Assembly (NCBI GenBank): GCA_003641465.1
Contig: QNAJ01000017.1
Span: 1 to 12,708, forward strand
DNA length: 12,708 nt
Direction of reading: 5' to 3'
DNA from: Verrucomicrobiota bacterium
GTDB lineage: Bacteria; Verrucomicrobiota; Kiritimatiellia; B70-G9
Below are positions 7,334 through 12,708 of the stretch, in pieces. The notes beneath the pieces are model-generated. The model was not told the origin of the DNA and ran no database searches. It saw nothing but the letters and a program-made list of their open reading frames with translations. A program made the position numbers and the translations under genes. The stretch's first letter is position 1; each line of letters starts with the position of its first letter.

Positions 7334-7978
7334 TTAGGGACTGTATGTCGAGTCGCAGAGCTTCACCGTAACGTGGTCAGGAGTGTTGCTGGGGAAAGTC
7401 AGACTGTTCAGCAAATTACTGATGTTTCCGTCACCGATGGCGTACCATTCGACGTGTCCGTCTACATGCAGCGCATTTCCTCCCTCACCGTGAATATCTC
7501 CCCAACCATCGGCCACGTTGGGATATGTACCTGCGTTAAGCACGGTGTCTTCCCCCCAAGTCGCGATCAGATCGCTGTCCTTATCAAACGCAACCACGTA
7601 GTTCCCATTGTCCTGCGGCTGGTATCCGGCCAGATAGACATAACTGCAGTTCGTCTCCACGATCGAATTGATATCCGGCGCCACCGAGCGATTACGGTCA
7701 CTCGGACATACAAACAGCTTGGGCGAATTGGCGTACTTCTGCAGATCGCGCAGGTCGTCGGGCCAGACGTTCGCCCCGGTGCTGTCTTCGTACAGATACA
7801 GCGCCGTGCCGAACTGCTTGAGATTGTTCATGCACTTGACCCGGTTGGCCCTCTCCCGGGCATTGGCAATGGCCGGAAGTAACAGGCCAGCCAGAATGGC
7901 AATAATGGTTATCACCACCATGAGCTCGATGAGGGTGAATGCCCGCCGCTTCCTGAAGATTGCTTTCATGGCTCGCAT
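7334..7978 (-). CDS. Type II secretion/type IV prepilin-like protein with H-X9-DG C-terminal motif
   Basis: Predicted 214-aa protein. A short basic leader (MRAMKAIFRKRRA) precedes the prepilin motif 'FTLIELMVVITIIAILAGLLLPA', with glutamate at mature position 5 (E18) and a hydrophobic helix. The residue before the cut is Ala13, not the usual Gly. The rest is a globular pseudopilin-like part with 'NNLKQFGTALYLY', 'FVCPSDRN' and a C-terminal H163-X9-D173-G174 motif, typical of the large prepilin-like families in PVC bacteria. The role of these abundant, often stand-alone proteins is poorly known; no pilus or secretion genes are next to it. The start at 7978 was chosen because AAGGAG lies 6 bases upstream and the leader length fits; the frame is open to 8257 with no supporting features, and an ATG at 7969 is a less likely alternative. 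It is a single-gene unit with its own candidate promoter and a terminator. Confidence 0.9.
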   Translation of the reverse strand: MRAMKAIFRKRRAFTLIELMVVITIIAILAGLLLPAIANARERANRVKCMNNLKQFGTALYLYEDSTGANVWPDDLRDLQKYANSPKLFVCPSDRNRSVAPDINSIVETNCSYVYLAGYQPQDNGNYVVAFDKDSDLIATWGEDTVLNAGTYPNVADGWGDIHGEGGNALHVDGHVEWYAIGDGNISNLLNSLTFPSNTPDHVTVKLCDSTYSP

Positions 7979-8046
7979 GTCCAGCTCCTTATTCTCTAGA
8001 GCGCACTTCATCTCCGGCATCCGCCGGTTCCGCCAGGTCAACTCAT

Positions 8047-8076
8047 AGATTACCCGTATCTCCCTTGCGCCGTCAA
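8047..8076 (-). promoter_or_regulatory. Candidate sigma-70-like promoter for the prepilin-like gene
   Basis: On the minus strand TTGACG (8076-8071, five of six matches) and TAATCT (8052-8047, three of six) are 18 bp apart. Transcription would begin near 8040, giving a leader of about 60 nt that includes the AAGGAG site. It is the best promoter-like pair in the 259-bp gap between the two minus-strand genes; judged by eye. Confidence 0.4.
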
Positions 8077-8182
8077 CACGCATTAGACAGCGGGTTGGTC
8101 CACCCGCACCACGCCCCGAGACCGCTGCCCACGACGACCGCCCAAAAAATCCAAATAATGGAAAAAGTCGCTGGGAGAACCC

Positions 8183-8216
8183 AAAAGAGGGGAGGCGGCC
8201 GGCCGGCCGCCATCCC
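8183..8216 (-). terminator. Intrinsic terminator after the Spy/CpxP-like gene
   Basis: An 18-bp perfect GC-only palindrome (8194-8211) folds as GGCGGCC-GGCC-GGCCGCC. On the minus strand it extends outward by GGGA paired with TCCC (one bulged T) and is followed by CTCTTTT. It starts 21 bases after the stop at 8238. The very stable stem plus T-tract fits a rho-independent terminator. Confidence 0.75.
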
Positions 8217-8237
8217 GCCATACCGCCATCGGCGCCC

Positions 8238-8786
8238 TCAGGTCTCCGGTGGCACAATCAGATCCTCGGGAATGTCACCTTCCCCACGCGGCCCATCACC
8301 CATGCTCTCGGCGAGCGGACCATCTCCCGCCCGGAAGCCGCGATGCCCGCGCCAGCGGCGGTGGATCCTCTTTGCCGGACCCCGGCAGGCCGCGCGCCGC
8401 AACTTGCTCAGTGCCTCCGGCCCGAGTATCTCGCGGAGGCGTAATTCAAAGCGCACCCGGCTCTTCTGCAGCTCGGTGCGCAGCGAGCCGATTTTCTCAA
8501 TGCGCGCATCGATTTCGTCCAGATCCGGCTGTGCGGCGGTTCTGGCCTCCTGCAGCTCGATCTCCGCCAGACGCAACTGCCCCTGGAGTCGCGCAACCTT
8601 CTTGCGGTGAGCAAAATAGGCCTGCCGGAGGCGATTTACTGCTTTCTCCTCAATGCCCACGCGCGCAGCGACATCCGGATTGCGGAGCACACTTCTCACC
8701 ACTCTCTCTATGCGGCCCTGCCCGCCCCGGGCGGATACTGTGCTCACCAGGGCGATTGCCGCAAACATCAGCCACAGCCTCTTCAT
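8238..8786 (-). CDS. Spy/CpxP-like periplasmic protein
   Basis: Predicted 182-aa exported protein. Residues 1-19 are a signal peptide (cut after VSA). Residues ~25-135 are almost entirely charged helix ('NRLRQAYFAHRKKVARLQGQ', 'LDEIDARIEKIGSLRTELQK', 'VRFELRLREILGPEALSKLR'). This resembles the Spy/CpxP/ZraP group of periplasmic all-helical chaperones and metal-stress proteins; 'ILGPEALSKLRR' matches the usual 'vLtpeQr.kl' position of the second LTxxQ-like motif. Residues ~132-152 are strongly Arg-rich, and the tail is Gly/Asp/Glu/Pro-rich, probably disordered. The ATG at 8786 was chosen because GGAGG lies 8 bases upstream; the in-frame GTG at 8795 abuts that site and cannot use it. The 123-bp gap upstream contains a 6-bp inverted repeat (8896-8913) at the hydrolase stop but no clear promoter. 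Function is inferred from fold type only. Confidence 0.75.
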   Translation of the reverse strand: MKRLWLMFAAIALVSTVSARGGQGRIERVVRSVLRNPDVAARVGIEEKAVNRLRQAYFAHRKKVARLQGQLRLAEIELQEARTAAQPDLDEIDARIEKIGSLRTELQKSRVRFELRLREILGPEALSKLRRAACRGPAKRIHRRWRGHRGFRAGDGPLAESMGDGPRGEGDIPEDLIVPPET

Positions 8787-8909
8787 ACCGACCACCTCCG
8801 TTTCCCTCCTGCGCCGATCATCCGGCGCATACTACGCTCCTACAACGTACTACCCGCCGGTTTTATTGTCCGGGAAAGGAACGCAGCGACTGCAGCTGAC
8901 GCCTCCCCG

Positions 8910-9743
8910 TCAGTCTCCTCTGCCAAGCACCTTGCCCACCAGCCGGCAGATCTCCGACCAGTAGGCAGGGGTGTTATCCCACCCGCAGTCGTTGTGCGAA
9001 CCGCGCAATTCGCAGAACTTTTTCGGTTCCGGCGCGGCATCAAAGAGAGTCCGGCCCAGCTCGAAAGGCACTATCTCATCATCGCGGCTGTGGGCAATGA
9101 TTTTCGGAATCCCCGCCAGGAGCCTGATCTTGGACAGGGAATCAAATCGCTGGCTGAGCAGCCAGCCTATCGGCAACCAGGGATAAATGACCCGGGCCAT
9201 GTCCCGGGCTCTGGTAAAGGTACCTTCCAGAATGATGCCCCGCACGGCACGCTCTGCGGCCAGATTCACTGCTACCGCACCACCCAGCGAGCGCCCGTAG
9301 ACGATCACCGGCGGAGCCTCGGTGTCGCCGTATCTCGCCCGGACCACCTCATACGCCGCCCGGGCATCCCGGTAAAGACCTCGTTCAGTCGGGAAGCCCG
9401 CACTGCGGCCGTAGCCACGGTAGTCAAAAAGAAACACATCCAGACCCAGGGAACTGAATGCCCGCGCTATCCAGATGCGATCGGCAATGTTACCGGCGTT
9501 GCCGTGGCACACAATGACCGCCCCACGGGCATTCGTGGGAGCTGGGATCCACCACCCATGAAGGCGGCAGGCATCCTCAGCCACGAAGTGAATCTCTTCA
9601 TACTCCAGACCCTGATAGCTGGGTGTACACCAAAGATGACGTGACGGGTAGAAAGTGGTCTTCCATTCAAGCAGCCGGGCCCACAGCCAGATCAGTCCGG
9701 CTAGTCCCATCCAAATGCTGACCCTGCCAACCAAACCGGCCAT
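8910..9743 (-). CDS. Membrane-anchored alpha/beta hydrolase (BEM46/ABHD13-like serine hydrolase)
   Basis: Predicted 277-aa hydrolase with an N-terminal hydrophobic anchor (~7-24), so probably fixed to the inner membrane. The catalytic triad is visible: nucleophile S152 in 'YGRSLGG', D221 in 'HSRDDEIVP' and H250 in 'GSHND'. The oxyanion-type 'CHGNAGN' (79-85) and 'FDYRGYGRS' (106-114) are typical of the BEM46/ABHD13 and S33-like group. The substrate cannot be told from sequence; esterase or peptidase activity are both possible. The start ATG shares one base with the stop of the upstream Xaa-Pro aminopeptidase gene (TGATG), so the two are surely cotranscribed and probably translationally coupled. 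A short inverted repeat, CTGACG with CGTCAG (8896-8913), overlaps the stop codon but has no T-tract. Confidence 0.9.
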   Translation of the reverse strand: MAGLVGRVSIWMGLAGLIWLWARLLEWKTTFYPSRHLWCTPSYQGLEYEEIHFVAEDACRLHGWWIPAPTNARGAVIVCHGNAGNIADRIWIARAFSSLGLDVFLFDYRGYGRSAGFPTERGLYRDARAAYEVVRARYGDTEAPPVIVYGRSLGGAVAVNLAAERAVRGIILEGTFTRARDMARVIYPWLPIGWLLSQRFDSLSKIRLLAGIPKIIAHSRDDEIVPFELGRTLFDAAPEPKKFCELRGSHNDCGWDNTPAYWSEICRLVGKVLGRGD

Positions 9744-10879
9744 CAGGGAATCTCACCGAACAACGGGCACCGGGACAACAACCGGCACCCATCCCGGGTC
9801 ACCACCACCACATCTTCAATCCGTACTCCGCCCACATTCCGGTAGTAAAGCCCCGGCTCCACTGTTACTACGTCACCTTCGCGCAGACATCCGGGGACAT
9901 CTCCCAGTACAGGAGGCTCGTGAATTTCCAATCCCACCCCATGACCGAGATTATGTATGAAACCCTCCGCCCTGGGCCCCATCCGCGTCGCAAAGCCTGC
10001 TGCCTCCAGGGCACGGGCTGCCGCGCGATACACCGAACGGATGCGGACCCCGTGGCGCATTCTGCGGAAGGCCTCCGCCCGCGCCCGCCTTACCGCCGAA
10101 AACATCGCCCGCAGTTTCCCATTCATCCTTCCTTTTACCATGGTGCGGGTCAGATCACCCCAATAGCCGGAAGCACGTGATCGGGGGAAAATATCCACTA
10201 CGATCGGTTGCCCGGCGAACAGTGGTCCGACGCCGGGCTCGTGGGGATCCGCGCTCGCGACGCCGCAGCTTACAATAGTGCCCTCGGCGACCGCGCACTG
10301 TGTGAAGACTACGCGTTCTATTTCCGCACGAAGTTCTTCGCTTCCTAAGGTTCTCCCCCGCCAGTACAGGCGGTTACGTTGGCCGACCCGGCTCTCGCCG
10401 ATTATTGCCGCCGCTGCCCGCATGGCCCTAACCGCGACAGACTGCATCTGGGATATCGCGCGCAACTGCTCGCGGTCTTTCCTGCGGCGCTCCGGGAAAA
10501 CACTCGCCCCGCTGATGCTGACTTTCACACCCCGCGACCTCAGCGCCTGAGCAAAGCCCAATGGGAAGCGGTCGCCAACAAGTACTTCGCGGAGACCGAA
10601 CCCTTTGACAAAACGAGCAAAAGCCGGCCACAGTCCCCGATCTCCGGCGCGACGGAAGGAGGACAAGGTCCATACTGTTATTCTGCCCCCCACGGCCCTA
10701 CGAATCCTCTCCACTTCCATATCAGCCGCCAGCACATCTATCCGCCCACGCCGCACCAGAAGCGCAAGATTTTCCAGATTGCCCAATCCGAGAACGAATC
10801 GGACATCCGCATCTCTCGATCCTCCGAAGACAAGGGTTGCTCGAGTCTCAGCTCGGTTGCTGCAATCGATTGCAGTCAT
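9743..10879 (-). CDS. M24-family Xaa-Pro aminopeptidase
   Basis: Predicted 378-aa cytoplasmic metallopeptidase of the creatinase/aminopeptidase P fold, expected to remove N-terminal residues before proline. The five metal ligands of the pita-bread domain can be assigned: D229 ('VVDIFPRS'), D242 ('GYWGDLTRT'), H313 ('LGHGVGLEIHE'), E341 ('VTVEPGLYY') and E355 ('VRIEDVVVV'). H320 and the 'DPHEPG' segment (211-216) are also typical. 'VDIFP' replaces the more common 'vDxG', as in a PVC-type subgroup. Residues 1-~150 are a divergent creatinase-N-like domain. The ATG at 10879 is the only usable in-frame start found, but it has no clear ribosome-binding site, and the first ~13 residues do not look conserved, so the start is uncertain. 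It diverges from dnaA, and a 16-bp palindrome sits on its first codons. It overlaps the downstream hydrolase gene by one base. Confidence 0.9.
   Translation of the reverse strand: MTAIDCSNRAETRATLVFGGSRDADVRFVLGLGNLENLALLVRRGRIDVLAADMEVERIRRAVGGRITVWTLSSFRRAGDRGLWPAFARFVKGFGLREVLVGDRFPLGFAQALRSRGVKVSISGASVFPERRRKDREQLRAISQMQSVAVRAMRAAAAIIGESRVGQRNRLYWRGRTLGSEELRAEIERVVFTQCAVAEGTIVSCGVASADPHEPGVGPLFAGQPIVVDIFPRSRASGYWGDLTRTMVKGRMNGKLRAMFSAVRRARAEAFRRMRHGVRIRSVYRAAARALEAAGFATRMGPRAEGFIHNLGHGVGLEIHEPPVLGDVPGCLREGDVVTVEPGLYYRNVGGVRIEDVVVVTRDGCRLLSRCPLFGEIP
10860..10875. repeat. 16-bp perfect palindrome at the aminopeptidase start
   Basis: CTGCAATCGATTGCAG is a perfect palindrome, starting two bases inside the coding strand from the ATG at 10879. 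Its core CAATCGATTG resembles the CAAT...ATTG dyads found farther right in the same intergenic region. It could be an operator for the aminopeptidase/hydrolase operon or chance within codons 2-7. Confidence 0.6.
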
Positions 10880-10919
10880 AAGTGGTTAGCCTGTGCACAC
10901 TTCGAGGCCGGATTACACA

Positions 10920-10940
10920 CAATACAAAGATATTGTTGCC
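10920..10940. repeat. CAATACAA...TATTG dyad repeat, copy 1
   Basis: CAATA-CAAAGA-TATTG followed by TTGCC. The arms CAATA and TATTG are complementary. The copy closely matches copy 2 at 10953-10972, both in the arms and in the flanking CAA and GCC, so the two share more than the dyad. Confidence 0.6.
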
Positions 10941-10952
10941 GGCTGATCGCCG

Positions 10953-10972
10953 CAATACAACTTATTGTGGCC
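10953..10972. repeat. CAATACAA...TATTG dyad repeat, copy 2
   Basis: CAATA-CAACT-TATTG followed by TGGCC, a direct repeat of copy 1 whose start is 33 bp upstream (about three helical turns, so both copies face the same side). A reduced form, CAATTTATTG, occurs at 11120-11129. Confidence 0.6.
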
Positions 10973-11006
10973 CTCTTTTTTTCTGTCACGCTCCAATTCT
11001 TTCTGC

Positions 11007-11036
11007 TTGAGCAGCGGTTAATAAATCAAATATGGT
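11007..11036 (+). promoter_or_regulatory. Candidate dnaA promoter
   Basis: TTGAGC (11007-11012) and TATGGT (11031-11036) are 18 bp apart, each with four of six consensus matches, and the spacer is AT-rich. Transcription would start near 11043, upstream of the paired DnaA-box-like sites. A second possible pair is TTGATA (11074-11079) with TACGAT (11099-11104), 19 bp apart; it overlaps those sites directly and would fit repression by DnaA. Confidence 0.35.
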
Positions 11037-11071
11037 GCCCAACGCTCGAGGCAGAGGGACTTTCACCGGGT

Positions 11072-11090
11072 TGTTGATAACTTGTCAACA
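11072..11090. promoter_or_regulatory. Head-to-head pair of DnaA-box-like 9-mers
   Basis: TGTTGATAA (11072-11080; minus-strand reading TTATCAACA, one mismatch to TTATNCACA) and TTGTCAACA (11082-11090, two mismatches) face each other one base apart and form an imperfect palindrome with arms TGTTGA and TCAACA. The position in the dnaA upstream region fits autoregulatory DnaA binding, though a dimeric repressor operator is an alternative. Confidence 0.5.
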
Positions 11091-11284
11091 GAGCGGGGTA
11101 CGATCGGTGAGTCAGGACACAATTTATTGCAGCGCAGCGAATTACAGGGCTGAGCAGGCCGTTCGCCCTGTTGAAGAAAATTGTAAGCACATCCGAATTT
11201 CACCAACTCCCGCATCCCCGGCGGAATAGTTGTTCCTGCCTCAAGCCCTGTTCCGTCAATAGAGGCGGAGAGAGGTAGGCAAGT

Positions 11285-12655
11285 ATGGCGGAGGCTCCAT
11301 CCAGAGGCAGGAAGGAAGCGCAGCAGATATGGTCGCGGGCTACCGAGGCGATGCGTTCGGTGCTTTCGTCGGATGTGTACGACCGCTGGATTGCCCACAT
11401 TCATCCCCGGGATTTTCACGAAAACCGACTGATTCTGGCGGTTGCGAACGACTTCTACCTCACGTGGTTGGAAGAACATTATCTGCCCCTTATAAGGGAT
11501 GCGGTACGGACCGCCAGTGGGAGGGATCTCGAGATCGAGCTTCAGGTTGACCGCGATGCGCCCTCCACGCGAACTGCCACCGAACGCACGGGTATCACGG
11601 GTCTCATCTCCCGCCGGCGGGATCACCGCCCCGATCTCAATCCACGTTACACGTTCGAGTCGTTCGTGGTCGGCCCATCCAATACTTTTGCCCATGCCGC
11701 GGCGCGCGCAGTTGCACAGAACCCCGCGCGGGCCTACAACCCACTTTTCATTTACGGCGGTGTAGGTTTGGGTAAGACCCACCTCATGCAGGCGATCGGC
11801 AATTATGCCCTCCGGCACTCCCGCGCCAAGATCAAATATGTAAGCTGCGAAACATTCACCAACGACTATGTGGCCGCGCTTCAGCGCAAAGCTGTGGTGG
11901 AATTCCGCAAGAAGTATCGCTCAACCGACATTCTCCTGATAGATGATATCCACTTCCTCTCCGGGAAAGAGGGAATGCAGGAGGAGTTCTTCCATACCTT
12001 CAATGCACTTTTCGAGAACCAGAAGCAGATTGTCATGACTTCCGACCGACCGGCCAGCGAAATCCCGGCACTCGAACAGAGACTCGTATCCCGCTTTGAA
12101 TGGGGACTGGTCACAGAACTCGAGCCGCCGGATCTCGAGACCCGGGTTGCCATCCTTCGCGAAAAACTGGAGCAGTTTTCGCTGCCCCGCCTGGATGACC
12201 GCATCGTTTTCCTGATCGCTGAAAGGATACGGTCCAACATCCGCCGCCTGGAAGGCGCGCTTATCCGGGTTGCTTCATACGCCAGCCTGACAGGTCAGGA
12301 AGTCACGCTGCATGTAGCCGAACGTCTCCTGCGCGATACCATGGAACAGGAAACCCGTAACGTCCCCAGCATCGAGAAAATCCAACGCGCAGTCTGTGAA
12401 CACTTCGACCTGCGCCTCAGCGATATGACCGGAAGAAACCGCACACAGGGCGTCGCTCTTGCCCGGCAGCTGGCCATGTATCTCTGCCGGGATCTCACCC
12501 CCATGTCGCTGCCCGTCATCGGAGAAGCCTTCGGCCGCAACCACGCAACCGTCATCCACGCATGCCGTCAGATCGCCTCCCGGCGGCTCCGCGACCAGCA
12601 GCTCAACAGCACTATTGAAGTAATCAGGCGGCGTATACTCAATTCGGCCGACTGA
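11285..12655 (+). CDS. dnaA: Chromosomal replication initiator protein DnaA
   Basis: AAA+ ATPase that binds DnaA boxes, opens oriC and loads the replicative helicase. The full-length 456-aa protein has all four domains: domain I (~10-90, 'QQIWSRATEAMRS', 'LAVANDFYLTWLEEHY'), a short linker domain II (~91-118), AAA+ domain III from 'NPRYTFESFVVGPSN' (119-133), and DNA-binding domain IV (~360-456). Walker A is GGVGLGKT (158-165), Walker B 'LLIDDIHF' (D220, D221), sensor 1 'MTSDRP' (251-256), arginine finger R270 in 'RLVSRFEWGL', and sensor 2 R320 in 'NIRRLEGAL'. The domain IV signature 'GRNHATVIHACRQI' (417-430) recognises the box. The ATG at 11285 follows GAGAGG about 9 bases upstream. The gene is preceded by possible DnaA sites, suggesting autoregulation, and its stop shares a base with a possible next ATG. 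Confidence 0.98.
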   Translation: MAEAPSRGRKEAQQIWSRATEAMRSVLSSDVYDRWIAHIHPRDFHENRLILAVANDFYLTWLEEHYLPLIRDAVRTASGRDLEIELQVDRDAPSTRTATERTGITGLISRRRDHRPDLNPRYTFESFVVGPSNTFAHAAARAVAQNPARAYNPLFIYGGVGLGKTHLMQAIGNYALRHSRAKIKYVSCETFTNDYVAALQRKAVVEFRKKYRSTDILLIDDIHFLSGKEGMQEEFFHTFNALFENQKQIVMTSDRPASEIPALEQRLVSRFEWGLVTELEPPDLETRVAILREKLEQFSLPRLDDRIVFLIAERIRSNIRRLEGALIRVASYASLTGQEVTLHVAERLLRDTMEQETRNVPSIEKIQRAVCEHFDLRLSDMTGRNRTQGVALARQLAMYLCRDLTPMSLPVIGEAFGRNHATVIHACRQIASRRLRDQQLNSTIEVIRRRILNSAD

Positions 12656-12708
12656 TGGTGAACAATACCCCGGACAACCTGTGGAAAACTGGAGCATCTC
12701 AGTCGGTC
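12655..12708 (+). CDS. Possible start of the next gene (partial, 18 codons)
   Basis: An ATG overlapping the dnaA stop by one base (TGATG) opens a frame, MVNNTPDNLWKTGASQSV, that stays open to the window edge. Coupling to dnaA would explain the missing ribosome-binding site. Eighteen codons are too few to name a product, and a DnaA-box match lies inside it, so this may equally be non-coding sequence between dnaA and its neighbour. Confidence 0.25.
   Translation, partial: MVNNTPDNLWKTGASQSV
12680..12688 (-). promoter_or_regulatory. DnaA box downstream of dnaA
   Basis: TGTGGAAAA on the plus strand reads TTTTCCACA on the minus strand, a full match to TTWTNCACA. It begins 25 bases after the dnaA stop. 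Bacterial origins often have boxes in the gap after dnaA, so the origin may continue beyond the window. Confidence 0.5.

Larger units (their letters stand above)
10880..11284. other. dnaA upstream region, candidate oriC / dnaA autoregulatory region
   Basis: 405 bp without a gene between the divergent aminopeptidase and dnaA genes. It holds DnaA-box-like 9-mers (TTACACACA at 10913-10921, one mismatch to TTWTNCACA; a head-to-head pair at 11072-11090), two CAATACAA...TATTG dyads (10920-10972), a T-rich tract (10974-10983) and an AT-rich stretch around 11019-11033 that could be an unwinding element. A 7-bp inverted repeat (ACAGGGC 11144-11150, GCCCTGT 11165-11171) lies in the dnaA leader. No exact TTATCCACA box is present, so origin function is an inference from position and degenerate boxes. 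The region could instead only regulate dnaA, with the working origin on the other side of that gene. Confidence 0.45.

Noticed and set aside
7979..8257. N-terminal extension of the prepilin-like protein to 307 residues
   Set aside because: The prepilin leader must be short, the strong AAGGAG serves the ATG at 7978, and the upstream part runs through a terminator and promoter-like sequence.
8607..9644. Plus-strand 345-codon frame opposite the Spy-like and hydrolase genes
   Set aside because: It spans two minus-strand genes and the gap between them, and shows no domain or ribosome-binding site; it is a composition artefact.
11063..11818. Minus-strand 251-codon frame crossing the dnaA upstream region and the start of dnaA
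   Set aside because: It is opposite the certain dnaA coding region, has no start signal, and runs through the intergenic dyad and promoter candidates without any recognisable domain.

Overview
This is a GC-rich bacterial chromosomal segment ending at the chromosomal initiator gene dnaA, so it probably lies next to the replication origin. Several traits point to a Gram-negative bacterium of the Planctomycetota-Verrucomicrobiota-Chlamydiota (PVC) group, perhaps the Verrucomicrobiota, Lentisphaerota or Kiritimatiellota branch. They are a stand-alone prepilin-like protein with an H-X9-DG C-terminal motif, a MurA with aspartate in place of the usual active-site cysteine, and several exported envelope proteins. 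The placement is an inference from gene content; no 16S or marker search was possible.

Layout. Bases 17-3525 (minus strand) hold a two-gene unit with an ATGA overlap. The first gene encodes an exported three-part protein: a carbohydrate-binding-like domain, a glucoamylase-like (PF10091/GH144-type) domain and a beta-sandwich. The second encodes a periplasmic thioredoxin (TlpA/ResA type) fused behind a LolA/DUF2092-like domain. A divergent plus-strand gene (3598-4149) encodes a small membrane-anchored protein I do not recognise, and its end overlaps the end of murA. Next come glmS and murA (7219 down to 4076, minus strand), a peptidoglycan-precursor operon: GlmS makes glucosamine-6-phosphate, which leads to UDP-GlcNAc, and MurA commits UDP-GlcNAc to the cell wall. 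Upstream are two single-gene units, each followed by a hairpin and T-tract terminator: the prepilin-like gene (7334-7978) and a Spy/CpxP-like periplasmic gene (8238-8786). Then comes a tightly coupled pair (stop and start share one base), an M24 Xaa-Pro aminopeptidase and an alpha/beta hydrolase (10879 down to 8910).

The aminopeptidase gene and dnaA diverge from a 405-bp intergenic region. It holds DnaA-box-like 9-mers, an AT-rich stretch, two near-identical copies of a CAATACAA...TATTG dyad and a 16-bp perfect palindrome at its left edge. This looks like an origin or dnaA-autoregulation region. dnaA (11285-12655, plus strand) is complete. Just after it lies a DnaA-box match, inside what could be the first 18 codons of another gene.

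Most of the window is housekeeping. I saw no transposase, phage gene, CRISPR array, toxin-antitoxin pair, tRNA or rRNA. The points most worth a second look are the MurA Cys-to-Asp change, the glucanase-like/thioredoxin pair and the repeated dyads upstream of dnaA.
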